A stretch of 64,000 nucleotides of DNA from the NCBI GenBank assembly GCA_025057375.1, contig JANWWO010000001.1, forward strand, positions 62,001 through 126,000. Reading direction: 5' to 3'. A model generated the notes under the pieces. That model saw only the letters and a list, made by a program, of their open reading frames with translations. It had not been told where the DNA came from and searched no databases. Shown piece after piece: positions 55,254-64,000 of this stretch (within the stretch, counting starts at the first letter, position 1; each line of letters starts with the position of its first letter). This DNA is from Candidatus Absconditabacterales bacterium (lineage in GTDB: Bacteria > Patescibacteriota > Gracilibacteria > Absconditabacterales > Absconditicoccaceae). Made by a program: the position numbers and the translations under genes.

Positions 55254-58200
55254 ATGTCACGTTGACAACACTCTACATACCAAACACTGCCACAAACGAC
55301 CCAAAGAGAAGAAAAAAAAACGTTGGGATTGTGGATCTGAGTTATCGGTGCTCTGATCTTTGGCCTTATCACCTATCTCTCATGGGCTGCCTACGATCTC
55401 AATCATCTCTATTATACAACACAAGCACCAAAGATTTTTTCACAATCAAGCGTGTGGTTGCTCTTTCTTAGCTCACTTGTCTGTGCTAGTATCCCACTCA
55501 TGATGCACCAATGGTTTGGCATCAAAACAACGAAATGACTAACGCTCACAACGATTCTTGCACTCTGTCTCCGGATGCTTATTCATAGTTCAGTCAAATC
55601 AGGAGTAGCATGAGTCGCACCAGGAGCAGGAGGTTCAATCCTCCTTATCATCAATACCTGTCTGCTAGTATGAATGAGTCTTCGATATACGATTGCTCAA
55701 TGGAGCATTGGTGAATCTCTCCTCAATCGTCTCGGTATTGCTCATACAAATCCCTTTCATCATCATCTTCTCGCTTGGGGGCTTGGATTTGGACTGACAT
55801 TGATAACCACACATCTATTGACAATCACCAATCTACTCTATCCATTCATAATGTGGATTGGCGTTGGTGGTACACTAGTTCTTATCTGGCTCCAAAAAAA
55901 TAAGCTTGTGCACTTTTTTTCGTTATCACGAAATCGACAGCCCAAAGGACGAATGTGATGGACATTAGCTTGCCTAGGAGTGATTGCAGTCTGGTACTAT
56001 TTTTTTGGTTTTAGTCATAGTTTTATCCCCTATTCAACAGCCTGGGACGCAAACCACGCCTACATGTACTGCCCAAAAGTTTTTGCAGAAAATGGTGGTG
56101 CTTTTTTTGGCAACCCATGTGGCCAATCACCAATGTTATGGTACAGTTTTATCACCTTTCGATTTGCATTGATCCAACCAATCAAATCACGATTTCGACT
56201 TGCCCCTGATACAATCGCAGTTGCAATGAATTTTTTGGGATGAATACTCTCTCTTATTGTTGGATGGCTTGTCATTAGTAAGCTAGGAACTATCATGACA
56301 AGCAACGAAAACACTACATGATCCCAAGCAACACAACAGACAGCAGTGATCTTTGGTATTAGTCAGTTGCTTCTTTTTCTTACGAGTGGAATGGGAGCCT
56401 TCCTTGTTTTTGTTGATAACAAAACTGATCTTGGCGTCTTTTGACTTACCTTGTTAGGGGTTTGGTATGGACTCGAATACTTTTTTGGGACAGATGAAAA
56501 AAATACAGATCTGACACAGTGATGGTCAAATCTTGATATGATCGCCTCTGCTGGATTTTTTGTTCTCGCAGCAATGTCAAAAATGACTGCCTTCCAAGAT
56601 ATTTTTTTGTGGTGAGTTATCATTCTCGCCTGGAAAACAAACGCAATAGTTGGAGCATGACTGAGCATTAGTATGGTCTGAGTATTGGCCTCAATGAATA
56701 TTCTTGCCTCCTCCCTTTTTATTCCTCCTGCAGCGGCATGATATCGAATAGGTATCGGTTTGATTGTTGCAGCTTGTGGTGCCTGACGACGACTCTTCAC
56801 CCAGACACCAATTAAAGCAGTCAAATGACTCTTTCCTCTCATTCGTCGATCAGCGATGGTCATACTGCTTTTGATGCTGTTCAAATCACCACAACTCATC
56901 ATATCACAATGGAAACATGAAACACTCTCCCCATCATCCTATCTCAAAGGGCTAATCATGGGTCAGCATCATACAAAAGAAAGCGCAAAAATCGCTGCAA
57001 CACAATCCCCCGTGCACAGACTCCTCGCATCAAATGATGTAAGACTATCGACAGACTCACAAAATACTCCATCATCTCGTCTTGATCCAACACAGTTTGC
57101 AGAACGCTACCCCCATCTAGCAATCCTCTGTCCTGTTACAACATCAAGTGCTACAGATGCTCTTCTTTCCCTTCCATCCGATAGCGTATCATGTCGTGTC
57201 CAAACTCCTGATACCGCTCTCCTTTTTTCTGGGCTTTTGCAAAGTGTGGGATGAGGACTCAACGAAGATCTCCAGAGATATATTTGATTTTGACAAAGAA
57301 TATTTAAGCAACAATGACCTGGCACCATCCCTGTTCGATTACTCAGAATGCTTCTTCCCTCTGACGCATGTATAGGAACTGATGAATGAGCAAAACAATT
57401 ATGCCGTGACAGAAACACCTTTGCATCAAAAACAACCCTCACACAATGGCAGGAGTATTATCAAACACTTCCTACCAACTCTGTAGCAGCTGATTTATTG
57501 GGTTGTCTCATCCACAAAGTTGAACATAAGGAAAATATGAACCTGAGCGATATTCCAACCCAACTAGCATCATACCGATGAGAGCGTACTATTATTACAG
57601 ATAGTACGACAAAAACCATTGCCATTCCTCATAGATATTGGGTCCCTTTCAATATTTCGATCATCAACTCTCTCCAAAATCTTTCTAGCTATTATACCGA
57701 CTTGGGATTTGTTCTCTTTCTTTCATGGGTATTGTTGGGAGTCGCATTGATCCATACGATTGTTCGCGTTATGATAGCACGAAAAAACAAGACACTGACA
57801 CCAGCATTGACTACCTCACTAGCAATTATCGTCACAGGATGGATGGGATGGATTATCCGATGGGTCATTGGAAGTGCAATTTTTTGGTATGGGATATGAC
57901 TCGTCTTCCGGACGATCCGATGATTGATGAGCTGGATGACACATACATATGGACGTTCACTCAGTGTCAGAATTATTTTTCTTTGTATGGCATTAGCAAG
58001 CATTGTCCAATTTATCTATAACGGAGCAAGAATAGCATCCCAATGAGGAGGCGGAAATTTTGTATGGTACAAGGCAAGTGTGGGACAAAAGCAAATACTA
58101 TCATTGACACCCAGTGGCTTCCAACCAACCAATAAAATCGTCATTCCTTACAGACAACAAGCGATTTTTGATCTCCAGTTTGGTGCATACAATCCATTTA

Positions 58201-59075
58201 TCACAATGGTAAAAAATAGACCAGATGACCATGGTGTCTTGATTGCAGGAACCTATCTTCAGTATTTCCTTCACAACCAAAAAAATATCTTTATAGATGG
58301 ATTGCTGGGAACCTTTTGGCAATGGCAATCAGATGGAGATCATTGTGCTGTCTATCATAGACTCAAAGAAAAAAAAATAAAATATCTTGTCATTGATCCC
58401 AATATTCTCTCAATTGTTATGGGTGACGGCAATAGCTCGCTCAAACAAAGAATGTATGCAAGCCTAGACGAACAATGACGCATCAGACGTGATGGTGTCG
58501 TCACGACACTTGTCAGAATGGTCCAAAGTGGATTTCTCTCCTATATCTATTCAAACAATCTTGCAGCGACATATGCATTGACGCTCTCTGATGAAGAGAT
58601 GCGTACTGCACTCCTCGCTCTACAGGGACTATCTCCTACCTTCGAGACACTTCGTAACGATCTCGTCCAAACAAGGGCAAAATGGATGCTTTTGCGTTTC
58701 TTTCCTGAAGTCAATGAGCTATACCAACTCACACTTCATGTGTTTGAACAAAGACTGTCCAATCCTCGTTTTGCACTCCAGGATATCGCAGCAGTCTATG
58801 GGAAAACCATCAATCAAGAAAAAGTCATCCCCATTAGTAGAGATATTCTGCTTGCTATCCAAAATGGCCAATGACTCAGTCAAGAACTTATTGATCAAAC
58901 AAATAATACTCTCACGCAGGACGAGATGATAGTCGTTGCAACATATGTCAATATCATGGCATCACGTCTCAATCCCCAAGGCATGCAACAAGCACAACAA
59001 ATGATCAGTCAACTGGTTCAACAAGGAATCGTGTGATGATCACAACTCATCATCATCGAAAGAAATGATGGCTAA
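55254..59075 (+). CDS. Very large multi-pass membrane protein, GT-C-like (1273 aa)
   Basis: The open frame runs 3.8 kb from ATG 55254 to TAA 59073-59075 with TGA as Gly. The first ~550 residues hold about a dozen membrane helices (for example IGALIFGLITYLSWAAY, LILAWKTNAIVGAGLSI). An extracytoplasmic segment IPYSTAWDANHAYMYCPKVF contains an acidic motif like that of GT-C glycosyltransferases or related lipid-sugar enzymes. A ~250-residue outer domain, two more helices and a C-terminal soluble domain with helical repeats follow (LTLHVFEQRLSNPRFALQDI). The family is not identified. Similar giant membrane proteins are found in candidate-phylum genomes, and a role in glycan assembly is inference. 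Confidence 0.75.
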
Positions 59076-59141
59076 CAGATCACGAACAACCAACATAAAA
59101 GAAACGTAGCAATCACTACCTCTTTTATCTCTCTTATTCCT

Positions 59142-59471
59142 ATGCCTATTCTCGATACTATGCTCTCGTCACTTCCTAGCATTCCTACCAAAACGATTAC
59201 CAAACATTTTGGATTGGTTTCCTGAAGTTCTGTAAGGTCAAAACATCTAGAAAAAGATTTTTTTGCTTGAATAAAAAATATGTTTGGATGAGAGTTGACA
59301 ACCTATACCGAACTGCTCAACGAATCAAGAAATCAAGCGATACAAAGAATGATGACTCAAGCAGAAGTACTCGGAGCAAATGCTATTAGCAATATTAGGA
59401 TGGCAACCTTGTCTGTTGCTGCCTGAGACTCAGAAATCTCTGTCTATGAGACAGCAGTCTATGTCAAATAA
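59142..59471 (+). CDS. YbjQ/UPF0145 family protein
   Basis: A 109-residue soluble protein. LDTMLSSLPSIPTKTITKHF is the strand that opens the fold. GGELTTYTELLNESRNQAIQ and the helix ending in AEVLGANAISNIRMATLSV match the family signature (G-(G)-x-Y...R..A...GANAV). Such small pentamer-forming proteins have no settled function. TAA is at 59469-59471. A broken second copy follows immediately. Confidence 0.8.
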
Positions 59472-59522
59472 GACACATCATCTTTTTATTTTTCAAGGCA
59501 TATAAATGATTTTTTCTGATAT

Positions 59523-59955
59523 ATGTATATTGTTCTCGGACTCCTTGTTACAGTATACAGCGTTAGCTCATGGAAAGACAAAAAACATCGACAGTCCATT
59601 CGTCAAAGAGAAAAGATGTACCCTCATATTCTCATTGTCAATGACAACTATCTTGACACCACTAGCGTCCAGCAAAACAACATGTATGTCTAGTTCAGTT
59701 TGCTAGTGCACTCGATACCTTCAAAACATTTTTGTCTTCTCTTGTGACACTGATCGGTGATCACCTTCCTGTGCTTGAAGCAGTTGTCGATAGAGCAAGA
59801 AAAGAAGCCATCATCAGAATCAAAGAACAAGCCCACAAAGCATGATATACTGCTCTTGCACATGTCAGACGCGAGAAACAGCAACGATTCTTGATACATC
59901 AGCAACACCTTTATGATCAGCCAATATCATTGCATATGCAATTGCATGTAAATAA
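59523..59955 (+). pseudogene. Second YbjQ-like gene, degraded by two frameshifts
   Basis: Three frames must be joined: MYIVLGLLVTVYSVSSWKDK to LDTTSVQQ (a TAG follows), then FASALDTFKTFLSSLVTLIG with VDRARKEAIIRIKEQAHKAG, then ETATILDTSATPLGSANIIA to TAA 59953-59955. The Arg-Ala-rich helix and the AGYTALAHV segment match the UPF0145 pattern of its intact neighbour. Two shifts within 430 bp point to gene decay. Confidence 0.6.
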
Positions 59956-59994
59956 TACTATATTCCTTATCACTCTTTACTTTTCTGTATTCTC

Positions 59995-60354
59995 ATGATC
60001 CGTTTTTCATCACTGCTTACGATTCCTATATTAATCATTCTTGCAGCGTGTACTTGATCAACACCAGAAACTGCATCACCAGAACTCAACGCATTTGCAC
60101 AATGTCTCACCCAAAAAGGAGCAATCTTTTATGGGACAGAGTGGTGCCAGTTTTGTCAGCAACAAAAAAATCTATTTCTCGACGCTATCCAATATATCAC
60201 CTTTGTTGATTGCGACAAAAATCGCCTTGCATGTTCAACAGCAGGTATCCAATCCTATCCGACCCGAGTCATCAATGGAACCAATGCTGCCTGAGTCCAA
60301 TCACTCGAATTTCTTGCTAGCCAATCATGATGTCCGCTCCCTTCTGTTAACTAA
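59995..60354 (+). CDS. Lipoprotein with thioredoxin fold
   Basis: A 119-residue protein. The signal sequence ends in a lipobox (LIILAAC, Cys as lipidation site). The thioredoxin-like active site is FYGTEWCQFCQQQKN (CxxC), followed by YITFVDCDKNRLACSTAGIQ and SYPTRVINGT with the cis-Pro. It is expected to be tethered to the outer membrane face and to handle disulfides of secreted proteins; there are many Cys-containing exported proteins nearby (Kazal, pilins). It is short for the family, but complete. Confidence 0.85.
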
Positions 60355-60417
60355 AAAAATTCCTGACTCTTGTGATTATTCATGTCCATGGTTAACATTT
60401 TATTTTTTTAGCATCGC

Positions 60418-60645
60418 ATGACAACAACAGCAGACCTCATCTGTCTCTCTCCCTCATCACTCTCACAACCGAGCATACTCACAGCAGTCTCATCCTATCA
60501 GCCCAAATATGCCCATAAACAAAAAATTCATATCCATCAATCCATCCATGGTCTCCAGGCAACAGATCCATTGTCTGTAACACCTACGTGGTCCTACTAT
60601 CGTTCTCCTCTGGTTATTGCAACAATTACACCAGATGATACCTAA
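60418..60645 (+). CDS. Hypothetical protein (75 aa)
   Basis: ATG 60418 to TAA 60643-60645, no internal TGA. Ser/Thr/Pro-rich sequence (LSPSSLSQPSILTAVSSYQ, TPTWSYYRSP). No motif or membrane segment is seen. It lies 63 bp after the lipoprotein gene and convergent with the sortase; it may be real or a chance frame. Confidence 0.4.
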   Translation: MTTTADLICLSPSSLSQPSILTAVSSYQPKYAHKQKIHIHQSIHGLQATDPLSVTPTWSYYRSPLVIATITPDDT

Positions 60646-60667
60646 TATATCCATCATCGAAGAGAAT

Positions 60668-61606
60668 CTATAGTCTCTCTGCAATGACCAAAATCCTTTT
60701 GTCTGTTGTTCCGATGGGATAGCATCCCATCAAAATGAGATAATGCGTAGATTTAGTATGATAGGCAAGAAACTGAGCATTGACTTCACGTGGTCTGACC
60801 AACTTTTTTTCTGTTACACGATAAGAGTATTCATGTCCATCCCAAATAAGACGAATGATATCACCAGCGTTGAGTCTTGGGATATTACGAAAAATATTGG
60901 CATAGGGATTATGCTTCCACTCTTCATAACTTGTATGTCCAAACAAAAGCGTAGCTCCCTGTGGTGATCAAGGAACAGCGGTTGTAGGATATTTGACCAC
61001 TCACTTATATAATTCAGCATCAAACTCTCCTTCATTGATCTGATCAATGGGTTTGGATAAGGATGGGATAATGATAGGGGCATTGACCGCGATACGATCA
61101 ATGATAACCCTTGCTTGATTGGGTAAGGTATTAAATCATAGACGATACGACGAAAATGATTCTTTGAGAGATTCTGCCAAAACACGTACATGATCTGATT
61201 GGATAGGAGTATGTGTGTGAAGAATATGATTAATTTTTGTTTGGTCCTGAGGAGAAAGAGCAATAATACCCCCACTCTCAGAGTGATATGTTACACTAGC
61301 TCCTGAAAAAAGATTGTCTCCTGATCCAATGTCAAATCATGAACCACGGATGGCAACTCCCTCATCTCATCAAGCCACTGATTGATTAGCAAAAGCAAAT
61401 GAGTGAGGAACAGCATGAACCGATACGTCACGAGCATTGACTCACCACACGATATCATACAATGATGAACGAAAAAGAGAAAAATTGGTAACAACAGTTG
61501 TCACAAAAGAAACAACAGCAAAAATAGCAACAAAACGTACAATCTCTCGTCACCATCAAGTGCGATCATGTGCAAGTGTTTGAATATGGTCAAGTGTGCT
61601 AATCAT
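60668..61606 (-). CDS. Sortase
   Basis: A 312-residue protein. ATG 61604-61606 with an N-terminal membrane helix (IVRFVAIFAVVSFVTTVVT). The catalytic His is in LLFGHTSYEEW, the Cys in LILMGCYPIGTTDKR, and the Arg is in the same strand (TDKRILVIAERL). Sortases covalently attach surface proteins or assemble pili, usually in Gram-positive bacteria, but they are known in several candidate phyla. Its substrates are unknown: no obvious LPxTG protein lies next to it. The frame is continuous only when TGA is Gly. Confidence 0.9.
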
Positions 61607-61617
61607 ACAAAATAGTC

Positions 61618-61645
61618 TTGCAAATAAAGAAAAAAATCCTACAAT
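61618..61645 (+). promoter_or_regulatory. Promoter for the pair at 61746-63293
   Basis: TTGCAA (61618-61623), 16-bp spacer, TACAAT (61640-61645). It sits just upstream of and divergent from the sortase start. Confidence 0.55.
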
Positions 61646-61745
61646 ATCTCTATCTCATCAATAATACAGCATATGTACAAAAAAACAATTAATCAGTATT
61701 TGCATTCCTCATAGGACTTGACTTTACCTCGTACTATTTCATAAT

Positions 61746-62129
61746 ATGACACGTACTTTTCACAAACTAAAAAGTACACTCAGTGAGTATCTCTACACAA
61801 TCAAAACCTATTATGAAAAATTTATCGTATGGTCGTGTTCTCTTCCTACCCCATTGAGATATGGACTAGGGATCATTTTGATCATTGTAGGAATCATTAC
61901 AATCCCCCACCCATTGATTGCGTGACGGCCACTTGTGACATGATGAATCGCTATTATCACAAAAAAACGACTTCAAGATGTAAATAACAATCTTCATACA
62001 CTGCAAAACACCATCTATGGTCGTATGCGTATTAGATGGCTTAGGATCCTAAAAAAACTTCCCAGAACAGAAAGAATCAAAGCAACACTCAGCGTCTTCA
62101 AAGCACGCCTTGCCAATGTTTTGTTCTAA
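61746..62129 (+). CDS. Small membrane protein (127 aa)
   Basis: ATG 61746. The N-terminal ~35 residues are charged, followed by one hydrophobic hairpin-like stretch (LRYGLGIILIIVGIITIPHP with GRPLVTGGIAIIT) and a highly basic C-terminal half (RMRIRWLRILKKLPRTERIK). The topology resembles small PGPGW-type membrane proteins but the motif is not exact. It is 12 bp before the DUF4012-like gene and probably shares its transcript. Confidence 0.65.
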
Positions 62130-62141
62130 TATGTTGTACGA

Positions 62142-63293
62142 ATGATATTTTCTCGTCACCAACTGCTCGTTATTTGATGAGGAATCATTACGATTTTTTT
62201 TTGTCTCCTAACACGAGTCCTGCTCACACGATCACAGCCTACGATTTTTGTAGGACTAATGAATGCAAACGAAGCAAAGCCATTTTGATGATTCTTTGGA
62301 AGTTTTCTCCTCTTTGACATCAAACCGCGATCTATCGCACGATCACTGCATGATAGCTACGAGCCAGCAACCAAAACATCCTATCGTCATCCACTCCCCA
62401 ATCGATATGCACACATTATGCCACTGGGAGATGGGAAAATAGGGATGCTTGGTGCCAACATGCTAGGCTGGACAGCAATGGATGCTCACACTATTCGTGC
62501 CATCACATACCAAGCATATAATCGTAATCCCGATCGAGTTATCTTGGTCAATTCTAATCTTTTTGCCTCCCTCCTTCCTGCGTGGGACCAAATAGTCCAC
62601 CGCCGACAATTCCTCAATGCAACCGTCGATCTTCGTAGAGGTATCATCACCGGAAATAAAAAAGAAGATACCTTCATCGAAATCAGAAACTACCTCACAC
62701 TGCCTCAACGATGGGCAACATTATTGACGACTGCTATCACATCACTCCGAACCAGTCAATGGAATGGGCTCCTCCATATCGATCCTCCAGTGACACGATC
62801 ACGGCTTCTTCCATGGCTAGAAAAAAAACAACGACATCGACGTTATCAACCCTCATCCCTGTATCGAGGATGGTATAATCTGAGTTTTAATAAAATTGAT
62901 GAGCGAACAAGCACCCTCACAACAATCTACCGCAACGATCAATGATCTCATTCAACATCATGACGAACACTCCCCATTGACTGATCTGGGTCTTTTCGTC
63001 TCATTCAGACAATGACAGTCAATATTCCTGACAACTATCATAAACGCATCACTCACTGGGCGCAAGAAGAATGAATCATACTCACACCAAGAGAAAAGAC
63101 CATTCTCAGCCTTACCCCACAGATTCATAGGCGTCATGTCTTTTTTTTACCACCACAGGCAATTCTAGGAGAGGTTGACTGATTAGAAAATAAAAAAATA
63201 GTTCCAACTGACACCTTTCTTATGGTTATTGGTGATATTCGTGGAATTCCTCCAATGACACAATCTATTAGTATTCCATTTGTCCTTGAATAA
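62142..63293 (+). CDS. DUF4012-like membrane-anchored protein
   Basis: A 383-residue protein. An N-terminal membrane helix (LLVIGGGIITIFFCLLTRVL) is followed by VGLMNANEAKPFGGFFGSF, the NxxExRPtGGFiGS-type motif of DUF4012 proteins. The rest is an extracytoplasmic mixed domain ending in GIPPMTQSISIPFVLE. DUF4012 members occur near envelope polysaccharide genes; their function is unknown. At 383 residues it is shorter than many members, and the N-terminal MCP-like helical part is missing. Confidence 0.75.
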
Positions 63294-63323
63294 TAAAAAT
63301 GTTTGACTATAATAAAGGACTAT

Positions 63324-63394
63324 AGGGTCATAGTGTAGTGGTAACACAATGCTCTCCGAAGGCATTATCGTTGGTTCAAATCCATCTGACCCTG
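63324..63394 (+). tRNA. tRNA-Arg (anticodon CCG)
   Basis: The acceptor stem AGGGTCA (63324-63330) pairs perfectly with TGACCCT (63387-63393), discriminator G at 63394. The D arm contains TAGTGGTAA, the anticodon stem ATGCT/GGCAT carries the loop CTCCGAA (63354-63360), giving CCG at 34-36 with U33 and A37. The T arm GTTGG-TTCAAAT-CCATC has one U-U mismatch. CCA is not encoded. A T-rich run follows as terminator. Confidence 0.85.
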
Positions 63395-63525
63395 TTTTTT
63401 TGTGCAATGAAAAAGCAAATGATTGTATTGCGTAGCACAAAACAAATCCTACAATACCTACAGCGAAAGAGCAAACGACATGATACTTGACAATACATAC
63501 CATCACGATGATTACTCGCCTATGT

Positions 63526-64000
63526 CTATTCTCTATGTGTTCGTAACTCATAGCCAATAACACTCAAAACACCACACCCAACAATTGCTGCACCCCACAT
63601 TCCCACAATCGCTGCATACGTTGTCCAAAAGACCATCATGACCACCAAAGCATATCGATCACTCTCCGTCAGTATCCATTGTTTTCCTGTCTTCTTTTCG
63701 TACCAACGATGCCATCACTCTCGTTCAACAAAACCCAAAAATCACGACAAAATCCATCAAGCAAAATTCGTCCATGGGATATTATACCGCCAATGTGTCC
63801 CCTCAAACAACCAAAATCCCGCATGCACAGCACCAGGATCCAACACAACATCACAAAGAACCAAGAAAATCGTTACTAGAAAAAAAAAATTGCCACGGAC
63901 GAAGCTGCGAGCGAAAACGTGCAAATAATGTCCAAATTCAAACCACAAGTGGACTCCAAGCAAAAAAAACAGTCCATGGAACAGTATCCAACACTTTGTA
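63526..64000 (-). CDS. Carotenoid biosynthesis protein (DUF422), C-terminal part
   Basis: From the right window edge the frame runs to TAG 63526-63528 (about 157 residues seen). Helices and motifs fit the DUF422 carotenoid-biosynthesis integral membrane family: CDVVLDPGAVHAGFWLFEG, YNIPWTNFAGWILSGFLGF and the ending VLSVIGYELRTHRE. Members such as CruF hydrate carotenoids. Carotenoid genes are uncommon in this lineage. The N-terminus is outside the window. Confidence 0.75.

Noticed and set aside
63324-63394. Reading the tRNA as tRNA-Gly (anticodon TCC or UCA)
   Set aside because: Placing TCC as anticodon breaks U33 and the 7-nt loop; UCA is not present in the loop. CCG (Arg) is the only consistent reading.
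1-64000. In-frame TGA as genuine stops, selenocysteine or tryptophan
   Set aside because: TGA occurs many times per gene, at glycine positions of conserved motifs, with no SECIS-like structures and no match to Trp positions.
1-64000. CRISPR arrays, insertion sequences, prophage genes, rRNA
   Set aside because: No spaced direct repeats, transposase motifs, phage structural genes or rRNA segments were seen.

Overview
This window reads as a piece of a Gracilibacteria / Absconditabacteria (SR1, BD1-5) type candidate-phylum bacterium that uses genetic code 25, in which UGA is glycine. The sequence shows this directly. Essentially every gene is broken by in-frame TGA codons under the standard code, becomes one intact protein when TGA is read as Gly, and ends in TAA or TAG. 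The TGA codons fall on invariant glycines: both ClpB Walker A loops, the PilT-like Walker A loop, the KTG motif of the class A penicillin-binding protein, and the ABC signature. All gene coordinates below use that code. The assignment to this group follows from the code and the gene families; no 16S rRNA gene is present.

The genome is AT-rich, gene-dense and strand-mixed. Vegetative promoters look like TTGCAA-N16/17-TATAAT. Region by region: 1-5600 holds a coiled-coil protein, a PilT-type ATPase with a KH domain, and unknown small and membrane proteins. 5593-8133 is clpB. 8327-11847 is a compact RiPP (TOMM) cluster: a Cys/Ser/Thr/Gly-rich precursor peptide, a terminator, a C39-like cysteine protease, a SagB-type dehydrogenase and a YcaO cyclodehydratase. 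It is followed by a second, diverged copy of the clpB 3' end. This cluster is the most exciting feature: an azol(in)e peptide whose core needs UGA-glycine to be translated.

12000-17360 holds a possibly amber-interrupted membrane protein, a CAP-domain protein, a family 5 solute-binding protein and an MscS channel. 17390-24540 is housekeeping: sufB, an S41 protease, a ferredoxin, a sigma factor, ssb, lepB, secE and nusG, with a malic-enzyme tail fragment stuck to the end of sufB. 24586-41077 is envelope-centred: a TraG/VirD4-like ATPase with an S1 domain, a VanY-type carboxypeptidase, an acyltransferase, ybaB, trigger factor, a prepilin, mltG, surface proteins, glyS and a PBP1C.

41130-46620 is a decay zone: broken lemA, an ABC ATPase remnant, a frameshifted aspartoacylase-like gene and a broken acetyltransferase, around two intact secreted proteins (a beta-propeller and a double Kazal inhibitor). 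48010-53231 carries two adjacent very large proteins, one ending in a C39-like cysteine protease domain and the other carrying an HExxH metallopeptidase motif. 53386-64000 holds a type IV prepilin, a 1273-residue multi-pass membrane protein, YbjQ-like genes, a thioredoxin-fold lipoprotein, a sortase, a DUF4012-like protein, a tRNA-Arg and part of a carotenoid-biosynthesis (DUF422) protein. The picture is a small-genome, surface-attached bacterium that invests heavily in its envelope and carries one specialised peptide natural-product locus.
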